31,047 nt of DNA from contig JAULBX010028238.1 in the NCBI GenBank assembly GCA_032358255.1, positions 1 to 31,047 of the forward strand. The letters are read 5' to 3'. The notes beneath the pieces were generated by a model. The model ran no database searches, was not told where the DNA came from, and worked only from the letters and a program-made list of their open reading frames with translations. Origin of the DNA: Heterotrichella gracilis (lineage: Eukaryota; Sar; Xanthophyceae; Tribonematales; Xanthonemataceae). Position numbers and translations under genes: made by a program. Below are positions 7,160 to 14,057 of this stretch, piece after piece; the first letter of the stretch is position 1; every line of letters begins with the position of its first letter.

Positions 7160-9111
7160 TTCCAGCCGCTGTTACAACCGGCTTGCACCCAAAAGCGTGC
7201 GCCTGCAGGCTTGTCGTAATAGGTTCCATCGCCGCGCAAGTAGTGGCCGAACTTTGGTTCTCGATAGAGGCGAGTTGTCCAGCCAATCAAGTTGGCCGCG
7301 TTTTGCGCGGTTGAATTGTTAGCTGCGCTAACGGTCGTGTAAGTCCAAACTGTAGTAGCCCCGCCAACGGCACAGCCGAGCGAATTTGGATCACACGTTT
7401 GGTAACTGTATGGGTACGTCACATTGGCCGAGAATGTCTGGCTCATTGTTGTGGGTCGCGAGAAAAACACCGTAGTGGTCCCACCGGGTAAGCCGCTGCC
7501 GGAACAGGTAGGGAGGTTAGGAACGGTCTTAACCTCGTTGTTGTTGTCGCTCTCCTGAACGCCTGCAATTTGTGCCAGGCTGCGACTGGCAAACAACAGA
7601 TCACCGCTGCTCTGCACTACCTCTGGGCCGTATTGAATTCCGGTGTATGCGTACTCAACGGGGGTTTTGGACTCGGAGCAGGCTGCAATATCCAATGTGC
7701 CGTCATCGGTGGTTTGAATCTGCGTCTTCTGGCTAATAAAGGTTTTCAAATCAGCGTCCACGTTGCGGACGGGGCAGCCTGATGTGGTCTTGATGTGCGG
7801 AAAACTGGCTACAGCCGAGCGGCTGCAGGTGTTCATGTATTTGACAGCTCCTTGCCCGGTAACGTAGTAAGAGCGCGTCGAATAGTACGAGGTGTTGCCC
7901 GCAAAATCGTGCTCATATTTAGGCGCGCAAAACTCTTCCAGAATGGGCGTGCCCGCGTTGCCATCCGGGCGGCAATCGTTCGCGTACTGCTCCAGGCCAT
8001 TGCTGTCCTTGAAGGCGGTGCGCGTGTTAAAAAACACTTGTTTGTTTATGTTGTCAATCGTCGGCGTACAAGTGTTTTGCGTCGCAAACTGAGCGTAAGC
8101 CGTGGCGCTATCGCCGCAGCCGCGAACCGCCACCGTCGCATTTGATGCGTCAACGTAATACAGCTTTTCCTGTTGAATGGTCTTGCCTGCGCCAAAGTCA
8201 TGACGGAAGCCGCAGCCGTTTATGTCGCCTTGGATCGTGTCGAATTTTGCAAAATCGACCGTGCACAGGCTGACTTCGATAGTCTTGTTGTCCAGCGTTG
8301 CAGATTCCGCGAACTGCTGATAAACCTTGCGGTTTGCAATGTCGATTACCGGCGTGCAGGCCTTGCCGTAGGTCTTCACAATTTCAGCCACCGAGCCGCG
8401 ATCCTGACACTCCCCGGTACTCATTACCCGCCCGCTTTCGGTAATTTCAATCTTGCGGGCCTGTGCGAATACCTTGCCGCCTGTCTTGTCCACGCGATGC
8501 ACGCATGCTTGCCACTGCGTGGTAATCTGGTCTGTCTTCACCTGGTCATTGTTCATATTGAACGGCGCGGAGCCTGGTGCGTAATTGCTACCACTTCCGC
8601 TACCCGTTGGCGACATTGCATCTGCTGCATTTTTCTGCGCCGTGTTCTCCGTGTTGTTGTTTGTGGTCTGTTTGACCACATCACGCGGTGAGCCTTTGGC
8701 CATCTTCGTTTTCAAAATCTCAAACGACTCAGCCAAGGCGTCCAGATCGCCACGGATCGAAAAGATGCTATTGGCTTCAACCGTCTTATCGCTTAGCCGG
8801 AATTGCGAGGTAAGGGGTGATTTAAGTTGCTCTGTGGCACTGTTGGTCTTGAGGCCCAGCGTGTGCCAGGTCACAGTTACCCGCGTGCTTTTATCGGGTA
8901 GTGTTTCGTAGATCGTTGCACCGATCAACGTGGCGTCACCCATGCCGAGCTGCAGCGCCTCCGGGCGCAGGCCTTCAAACATGGACCGCATTTCCTTTGC
9001 GGTTGGGATAGGCGTTGGCGCGATGGTTTTTACTTGCGTAACCCCATCGGCTGCGAACGCCGCAGCGACCATGGCCAAGGCCATGTAAATAACCATTAAG
9101 ACCTGTTTCAT
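7156..9111 (-). CDS. Secreted protein with six two-cysteine repeats, between virB10 and virB11 (TraN-like role possible)
   Basis: The protein has 651 residues. Start ATG 9111 overlaps the virB10 stop and gives a clean signal peptide (MKQVLMVIYMALAMVAAAFA, cut near 20). An upstream in-frame start at 9177 would bury this signal. Residues 140-195 are Asn/Ser/Gly-rich and look disordered. Residues 202-480 hold six tandem units of about 48 residues, each with a cysteine pair: 203/235, 252/283, 300/332, 348/380, 395/429, 446/478. Several units begin CTPxID or similar. More cysteines follow at 536, 573, 580 and 646. Disulfides point to a periplasmic or surface location. F-type TraN, a cysteine-rich mating-pair stabiliser, is a functional analogy only; I recognise no domain with certainty. 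Placement inside the T4SS operon implies a transfer role. Confidence 0.8.
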   Translation of the reverse strand: MKQVLMVIYMALAMVAAAFAADGVTQVKTIAPTPIPTAKEMRSMFEGLRPEALQLGMGDATLIGATIYETLPDKSTRVTVTWHTLGLKTNSATEQLKSPLTSQFRLSDKTVEANSIFSIRGDLDALAESFEILKTKMAKGSPRDVVKQTTNNNTENTAQKNAADAMSPTGSGSGSNYAPGSAPFNMNNDQVKTDQITTQWQACVHRVDKTGGKVFAQARKIEITESGRVMSTGECQDRGSVAEIVKTYGKACTPVIDIANRKVYQQFAESATLDNKTIEVSLCTVDFAKFDTIQGDINGCGFRHDFGAGKTIQQEKLYYVDASNATVAVRGCGDSATAYAQFATQNTCTPTIDNINKQVFFNTRTAFKDSNGLEQYANDCRPDGNAGTPILEEFCAPKYEHDFAGNTSYYSTRSYYVTGQGAVKYMNTCSRSAVASFPHIKTTSGCPVRNVDADLKTFISQKTQIQTTDDGTLDIAACSESKTPVEYAYTGIQYGPEVVQSSGDLLFASRSLAQIAGVQESDNNNEVKTVPNLPTCSGSGLPGGTTTVFFSRPTTMSQTFSANVTYPYSYQTCDPNSLGCAVGGATTVWTYTTVSAANNSTAQNAANLIGWTTRLYREPKFGHYLRGDGTYYDKPAGARFWVQAGCNSGWK

Positions 9112-10271
9112 TGCTTGTTTCCTTCCTGTTTGAACTCGACCACCCGGACCTCTTGGCGCTCCGGCTTTTTGAACCAAATATCCTTGGTTGGAGAAATCAG
9201 CACACGCGCCCCAGCGGGGATAGTCACCACTGGTTTGATGTTTATGTTTTTCTCCAAGATTTGGCTGGAGAGCTGATTGAGGTTGTTGCCATACGTTTGA
9301 ATCACGATGGCCTGCCCTTGGTTTTCAACCGGGATATTCATTGCCGACACGGCAGACAAAGACGACACCAGGAGCGCCATACCGTAGCGATCAAAGAAAC
9401 GGTTATCCACATCGCCAGTGATGCCGGTGCGGCCCATCGCATCGGCCATCTCTGCATTGGCCAAATTGATGTTGATTCCGTCCGGCGTGATTACCCGGAC
9501 CCAATAGGCGGATATGCGTGTCTCGCCCACTTTGGCGGGCGGCTTGAAGCGCCCCACCGCCATACTGCCCGCCGGAATGAGGATGTTTCGACCATGCTGG
9601 CCATAAATGTTTTCCTCAATCTGAGCGGTGATTTTTCCCTCTAGCTCGGAGTGAATAGCCTCGACCACTACAGCCGAAATCCGGCGCGTCACCGGAATGA
9701 CGCGCTCCAGGTTCACCGGGAAACTTGCCTCGCTTTTCCCCTCGCCCCAATCCTCTTGCGACGTTTTGAATGTCGCGTCAGATTGCGGCGCGGGTGCAAA
9801 GGACACCCGCAAAACACCGCTACCCCTGCGGCTTGCGTTGAACGTGTCTGCAGCACTTGGAGCTGGTGGCTCTGTAGGCTGCTGCGGCTTGAACAGATCG
9901 CGCGCTGTGAGAGGTTTTGGTGGCTGCGGAGCTGCAGGCGCTTTTGCGACCACGGGCGCGGACGCTGCAGCGGCGGGCTTCGTTGCCACCAACTCGGGAA
10001 CCTGCTGTATGGCCTGCGCTGGTGCCTCTGGCTCAACTTTGGGGGCCGGAGCTGGTGGCGGTGGGGCAAAAAATGCCTCGTCAAATCCTTTTGCGAGTTC
10101 AATCTTGGGCTTTTTTTGCCCCTGCTTGGGGTCTGCTGCCTGTGTCTTATGCCACCAGGCAGCCCCCCCCAACCCCCCAGCGGCCACCAGGAGGGGAATC
10201 CCAAGCCATAGGGCCGTCTTTTTCCACTCCGGCATGCCGGAGGTGGGGCGCTTCAAATCAAAGCCACTCAT
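9108..10271 (-). CDS. virB10: VirB10 core-complex protein
   Basis: This 387-residue protein spans the inner membrane, periplasm and outer-membrane cap of the T4SS core. A single N-terminal membrane helix (about 19-37, LWLGIPLLVAAGG) follows a short cytoplasmic tail. A Pro/Ala-rich periplasmic linker (about 70-140) comes next, then the conserved C-terminal TrbI-like domain (about 190-375) with IPAGSMAVGRF and the family pattern MDAMGRTGITGDVDNRF-like region. It starts 6 bases after the virB9 stop and its stop overlaps the cysteine-repeat gene. Confidence 0.94.
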   Translation of the reverse strand: MSGFDLKRPTSGMPEWKKTALWLGIPLLVAAGGLGGAAWWHKTQAADPKQGQKKPKIELAKGFDEAFFAPPPPAPAPKVEPEAPAQAIQQVPELVATKPAAAASAPVVAKAPAAPQPPKPLTARDLFKPQQPTEPPAPSAADTFNASRRGSGVLRVSFAPAPQSDATFKTSQEDWGEGKSEASFPVNLERVIPVTRRISAVVVEAIHSELEGKITAQIEENIYGQHGRNILIPAGSMAVGRFKPPAKVGETRISAYWVRVITPDGININLANAEMADAMGRTGITGDVDNRFFDRYGMALLVSSLSAVSAMNIPVENQGQAIVIQTYGNNLNQLSSQILEKNINIKPVVTIPAGARVLISPTKDIWFKKPERQEVRVVEFKQEGNKQ

Positions 10272-10277
10272 GGCCGT

Positions 10278-11258
10278 TTAAAACTTCTTGACGCACAGAT
10301 GTGCATCGCCATTGCGTAACGTCCAGCCCTTGCTGGTCGTTTCCGCAATCACAGTGCCCTTAACCACGCGGGTGTTTACTGGCGAATCCACGCCATCGAC
10401 CACGCGGTAAAGGGTGGGCAGTCGCTTAACGCGGTCCAGGTTCTCTTCGGAAAACTTGAAGTACGTCCATACGCCATCATCAAACACACTCACGGGGGCC
10501 AGCTCGTTGTCGCCGCTCATGCCGTAGGCTTTGGAAATGTCGCGCGCCGTTGGAACATCCAACTGCCGGAGGTATTCGGCTTCTTTGGCCGCGTCCAGGC
10601 CATCTTTTGCGGTGACTGTGGCAATCGGCATCACGACCTTTGCCGCGTCCTCTGCGGTTTGCGGTTTCGCTTGCGAAACTAGCTCCCCGCCCTCTTTGAA
10701 CATTTGTGCCGGCGCAACGGAAATCCGCGCCAGCAGTACCGGCATAAATTTGGACTTCACGGAGTCCACGCGCAGATAGAACGTATAAATTCGCCCGCTG
10801 CTACCGACGACCGTTAGGCTCGTATCCGCGCCGGGAAACTTCCCGTTTACGCGGAACATATTGCGCAGCAAGGCCACGCTATCCGGCCCCTTGGGAGGGG
10901 TGTAGGGCTTGAATTCAAAATTCACCGTGTCAGCCAGGGCAAACGCTGCTATTTCTTCCCCTGCAGGCAGTGCGACGGTCGTATCCATGTACTCCCGCAG
11001 CCGCAGCTTGTAGGTCATGCGGGGGTCGTATTGAAATTCCTTGGTGTTGTCGCGCGGGTCTGAATCGTCAAAGGCTTCCTGGATCGCCTGCAGATTCATG
11101 CTCTCCCGCATGTTGCGATCAATGATTTGACCGCCAGGGTTTCCGAACGCCTTACCACCGGCTGCGCCGCCCATTGGCCCTACTTCGTCCACGATTCCAG
11201 CGGCTAGGCCGCTGACACTGAACAGCACGGCCCAAATTGCAAATAGATTTTTGTTCAT
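10278..11258 (-). CDS. virB9: VirB9 core-complex protein
   Basis: This 326-residue periplasmic/outer-membrane T4SS core subunit binds the VirB7 lipoprotein and VirB10. It has a signal peptide (MNKNLFAIWAVLFSVSGLAA). The C-terminal CagX/TrbG-like domain includes WTYFKF and VVKGTVIAETTSKGWTLRNG near the end. The start shares bases with the virB8 stop (TAATG, 11256-11260). Codons for VSQAK near residue 195 coincide with the palindrome at 10664-10679, so the gene carries an embedded regulatory-like site. Confidence 0.93.
   Translation of the reverse strand: MNKNLFAIWAVLFSVSGLAAGIVDEVGPMGGAAGGKAFGNPGGQIIDRNMRESMNLQAIQEAFDDSDPRDNTKEFQYDPRMTYKLRLREYMDTTVALPAGEEIAAFALADTVNFEFKPYTPPKGPDSVALLRNMFRVNGKFPGADTSLTVVGSSGRIYTFYLRVDSVKSKFMPVLLARISVAPAQMFKEGGELVSQAKPQTAEDAAKVVMPIATVTAKDGLDAAKEAEYLRQLDVPTARDISKAYGMSGDNELAPVSVFDDGVWTYFKFSEENLDRVKRLPTLYRVVDGVDSPVNTRVVKGTVIAETTSKGWTLRNGDAHLCVKKF
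10664..10679. promoter_or_regulatory. Palindrome site 2, inside virB9 (GTTTCGCTTGCGAAAC)
   Basis: Perfect 7-bp arms flank the centre TT. The site lies wholly within virB9 coding sequence, where it encodes VSQAK on the minus strand. It belongs to the family also seen in virB4 and in intergenic regions. Confidence 0.65.
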
Positions 11259-11875
11259 TACTTCACTCGCTTGCTAATGGTGTATTCGGTGGCAACGAAG
11301 CCCAGGGGGTTTAGCAGCCCTTCCTCACGGCTCTTTTTCTCTTCGCGGAATTCGTAGGTCATCGTTACAACCCACTCCTGCACTAGCGGAGCTGGGCGCT
11401 CCTTGTCCACATCCGTAGTCGTTATTTCCACTTGGTGGATGCCATCACCCAGCGAGGAATCGCGGGTAACTTTCACATCACGCTTGAACCCTTCACGCTT
11501 GAATAGCGATTGGGGGCCACCGTAGTTTTCTTTGAAGTTCGCGGCTAGTACGCCGTCGCTCATGGCGAAGATGCGCGGGTAACGGTCGCTTTCGGTCGTC
11601 TTGTCGATCGTTTCGCGGTCCACCACGAATCGGCGCGCCTCTGCGCTAACGACCAATGACCGCCGCGAAATCGCATCGCTCACCCGCTCGATATTCACGA
11701 TGTTGGAGCCACTGGAAGAGAACTCGATATAGACCGGCTCCGTGACCGTCACGGGATTGGCCTGGTGCCAGATGATTAACCCGACGATCACCACAAACTG
11801 CGCAATCACGACGCCGCCAAGAACGTTGGCGGCCTTCTGGGCAACAAGCCAGGGCAAGTTAGGTTTGGTTGCCAT
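11258..11875 (-). CDS. virB8: VirB8 assembly factor
   Basis: This 205-residue inner-membrane protein scaffolds T4SS assembly. A short cytoplasmic N-terminus is followed by one hydrophobic helix (about 16-38, VLGGVVIAQFVVIVGLIIW) and a periplasmic domain. I chose ATG 11875 because GAGG lies about 8 bases upstream. A start 18 bases earlier has no ribosome binding site. The gene overlaps the 3' end of virB7 and runs into virB9 through TAATG. Confidence 0.92.
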   Translation of the reverse strand: MATKPNLPWLVAQKAANVLGGVVIAQFVVIVGLIIWHQANPVTVTEPVYIEFSSSGSNIVNIERVSDAISRRSLVVSAEARRFVVDRETIDKTTESDRYPRIFAMSDGVLAANFKENYGGPQSLFKREGFKRDVKVTRDSSLGDGIHQVEITTTDVDKERPAPLVQEWVVTMTYEFREEKKSREEGLLNPLGFVATEYTISKRVK

Positions 11876-12014
11876 TGATCGCCTCAAAAACACATGCGCA
11901 AGGCGACTTTTTCAGCTTGGTGCTGGACGAGTCCGGCAGCATGGAAAAGCTGCCGCAGCCAGCCAGCAGCGCGACCGCTGCCAGCGTGCAAATAAGTTTC
12001 ATGGTTTGTTTCAT
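11859..12014 (-). CDS. virB7: VirB7-like small lipoprotein
   Basis: A short gene of 51 codons fits between virB6 and virB8. The N-terminus is a classic lipoprotein signal with lipobox LLAGC (Cys20), followed by a short Ser-rich stretch and a CAC motif near the end. VirB7 proteins are small outer-membrane lipoproteins that join VirB9, and the position virB6-virB7-virB8 is canonical. ATG 12014 begins 3 bases after the virB6 stop. An internal ATG at 12002 would also leave a full signal. The stop lies inside the start of virB8. Confidence 0.85.
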   Translation of the reverse strand: MKQTMKLICTLAAVALLAGCGSFSMLPDSSSTKLKKSPCACVFEAINGNQT

Positions 12015-12017
12015 TGG

Positions 12018-13043
12018 TTAAAGTCCCTTCATTGCAGAAAATGCCCGAGCGCCCAGGTTCTTGATGGCAGCAGCGCCGCGCCCCGCTGCGTAGCCCGCGC
12101 TACTCGCTGCAGAACCCGCCAGCCCTGCAGCGCCAGCGGCTGCAGAACCTGCCAGGCCTGCGCCACCAGCAAACACCCCGCCAACCATGCCGCCAGCGGC
12201 CCCGGTTGACATGCCAACACCGCCCGTTAGGCTGGAAGACAAATCACTGACTTTCAGCAGGAAGACGATTACCAGGGAGCAAAAGCCAAGCGTGACCGCG
12301 TAGCCCTTTGTAAAAACCCCGTCGCGTACAACGTCCCACTGCGCCAAGCTGGCCGCAGCCTTCTCGACGCCTGGAATCGCGGTGGCCATCACCAGAGCCA
12401 GCAGGCCAACCCAAAGGACATATTGCAGAGTCGTTTTCAGCCAGGCCCCGGCGATAAATCGCGTTTCCTTGAATGCGGCGAAGAAGATGAATGGCCCACC
12501 GACCAGGAGCAGGATGTAGATGGCGAAAAGCCCGAGGCCTGACAGGCACAGATAAACCGCATACATCAAAGCCACCACCACCAGCAGCACCAAACTGGCA
12601 GCAGCCACTTTTAAGTAAACCCATGCGTTGGTGATGAAATTGCCCTCTGGCTCCAGCTTGTCCACCGTGGAAACGATGCTTGCTATAGCGGCATCGAGCT
12701 TGTCGAACAATGCGAACTCGTTGCCTACGCTGGTGCCACCAAAGAAGGAGGCCATATCCAAGGCCGTGCCCATGACGGGCTTGAAAACCCACCTGTTGTA
12801 GCCACTGCTTTCCAGAATCATCCCTTGCAGGATGATTACCAAAACAATGCTTATTGCAATTTCCTTGGCCCGCTCTCCGGTCTTGCCCATCAGGATCGAA
12901 TAGCCGCCGATGATGATGTAGAGGGTCACAATCGTGCGACTGAAACCCCGAAAGCTACCCAGCGTGGCGGCACCGAGAACGCTGCGGGCGCTTTCGAGCT
13001 GGTCGAACATTTGCCCCAAAATCAGCGCGCCTACGCTGCTCAT
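12018..13043 (-). CDS. virB6: VirB6 polytopic membrane protein
   Basis: This 341-residue inner-membrane channel component belongs to the TrbL/VirB6 family. Several hydrophobic segments are evident (about 34-52, 65-83, 145-166, 168-190, 205-225, 240-262). The C-terminal 80 residues are extremely Gly/Ala-rich with GAAGLAGSAA-type repeats, which is typical for plasmid VirB6/TrbL tails. The start overlaps the stop of the small secreted gene upstream (ATGA), and GAGG provides a ribosome binding site. Confidence 0.9.
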   Translation of the reverse strand: MSSVGALILGQMFDQLESARSVLGAATLGSFRGFSRTIVTLYIIIGGYSILMGKTGERAKEIAISIVLVIILQGMILESSGYNRWVFKPVMGTALDMASFFGGTSVGNEFALFDKLDAAIASIVSTVDKLEPEGNFITNAWVYLKVAAASLVLLVVVALMYAVYLCLSGLGLFAIYILLLVGGPFIFFAAFKETRFIAGAWLKTTLQYVLWVGLLALVMATAIPGVEKAAASLAQWDVVRDGVFTKGYAVTLGFCSLVIVFLLKVSDLSSSLTGGVGMSTGAAGGMVGGVFAGGAGLAGSAAAGAAGLAGSAASSAGYAAGRGAAAIKNLGARAFSAMKGL

Positions 13044-13264
13044 TTTTCGCCCTCGCCCTTCTGTCCGCTACCGAAGTCAAGCCCGGTAACTCCCTTGCGC
13101 TTGACGGTCCAAATTTCCTCCACAGGCGTCATGCGTGGCTTTTCTTTGCCCTTGGGGGCGCTGGCCGCTTTCGTGGGTGCTGGTGCGGTTTCCACGAGTT
13201 GACCGGCTGCATTCGCAGCCAGGGGAAAAAGCAGTGTGGCCAAGACTGTGTAAATCGTTTTCAT
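13040..13264 (-). CDS. Small secreted protein between virB5 and virB6 (position of eex)
   Basis: The protein has 74 residues with a signal peptide (MKTIYTVLATLLFPLAANA, cleaved before AGQL). The mature part is short, Lys/Pro-rich and ends in Gly/Lys/Glu. It has no cysteine, so it is not a lipoprotein. In pKM101-type systems the entry-exclusion gene eex lies between the virB5 and virB6 homologues, so an exclusion or pilus-accessory role is possible by position only. I prefer ATG 13264, since a longer start at 13336 would bury the signal and overlap virB5. The stop overlaps the virB6 start. Confidence 0.7.
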   Translation of the reverse strand: MKTIYTVLATLLFPLAANAAGQLVETAPAPTKAASAPKGKEKPRMTPVEEIWTVKRKGVTGLDFGSGQKGEGEK

Positions 13265-13274
13265 AGAACCCCTT

Positions 13275-14057
13275 TTAAAAATCACCGAGCGATATTCCGT
13301 TGCGAAACTTCCCCGAGGCAGTCCATACCTCTTCAACCTTTTTCATCTGCCGACTGGCATCTGTAAGGATTTTTTGGCGCTCTTGCGAACCGGCATCCGT
13401 CACGCCGGAGTAGTTGAAAAGCGCCTGCGCCTGGTTGTTCTTGACCGCGATAGCCAGCATGTCAATCAGGGTCTTGAGAATTTCCACCGATATGCGATTG
13501 CTCAAATCCATTGCATCTTTGATGTTCGCGGTGGTGTCAATTTGTGCGGCCAGCTTGCCGGTGCGGTCCAGCCTGTCCGACACGCCGACAAGCAGCTTTT
13601 CAGCGTCGTTAATAACGTCCTTGAGGGCCTTTTGCTGCAGCTCTTGTCGAACATCGTTCGACTGAATTCCGCGCGTGCGCGCATCACCGAAGGCCCCATT
13701 TAGAACCTTGTCAATGTCCATAAAGCCGCCGTCATTGCGCGGAATCCCGAGCTTTTCCCCGTACTTGCCCAACATGCTGTTGGGATCAAACTCGTCGCGG
13801 GCGCGCTTCATGTCCTCAACCATGCCTTTGGCCCGGTTGTAGACCCCCGTAACCTGGTTATTGACGTTCTTAACCTCGTTAACGGTCTGCTTGATGCCGT
13901 CAACGGCTTTCTGCGCCTCTTCAAGCTGCTTGGTTGCAGACTTCAACTGCTCCACGTAATACGTGTAGCTATTCGGGTCACTGACTACCATTTGAGCTGC
14001 CGCATGCTGCGCAATCAGCACCAGACTAACGGCCAAGGTAATGACGTTTCCACGCAT
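13275..14057 (-). CDS. virB5: VirB5/TrbJ-like minor pilus protein
   Basis: This 260-residue secreted protein has a signal peptide ending HAAAQ near residue 22. The mature protein is mostly helical with heptad-like stretches (about 30-90 and 150-210), as expected for VirB5/TrbJ proteins at the pilus tip that help contact recipients. AAGGAG lies 7 bases before ATG 14057. The start overlaps the virB4 3' end by 32 bp. The palindrome at 14079-14094 lies 22 bp upstream of the start, inside virB4. Confidence 0.87.
   Translation of the reverse strand: MRGNVITLAVSLVLIAQHAAAQMVVSDPNSYTYYVEQLKSATKQLEEAQKAVDGIKQTVNEVKNVNNQVTGVYNRAKGMVEDMKRARDEFDPNSMLGKYGEKLGIPRNDGGFMDIDKVLNGAFGDARTRGIQSNDVRQELQQKALKDVINDAEKLLVGVSDRLDRTGKLAAQIDTTANIKDAMDLSNRISVEILKTLIDMLAIAVKNNQAQALFNYSGVTDAGSQERQKILTDASRQMKKVEEVWTASGKFRNGISLGDF

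Noticed and set aside
9112..9177. N-terminal extension of the cysteine-repeat protein
   Set aside because: It overlaps the virB10 coding end and would bury a clear signal peptide. ATG 9111 with the ATGA overlap is preferred.
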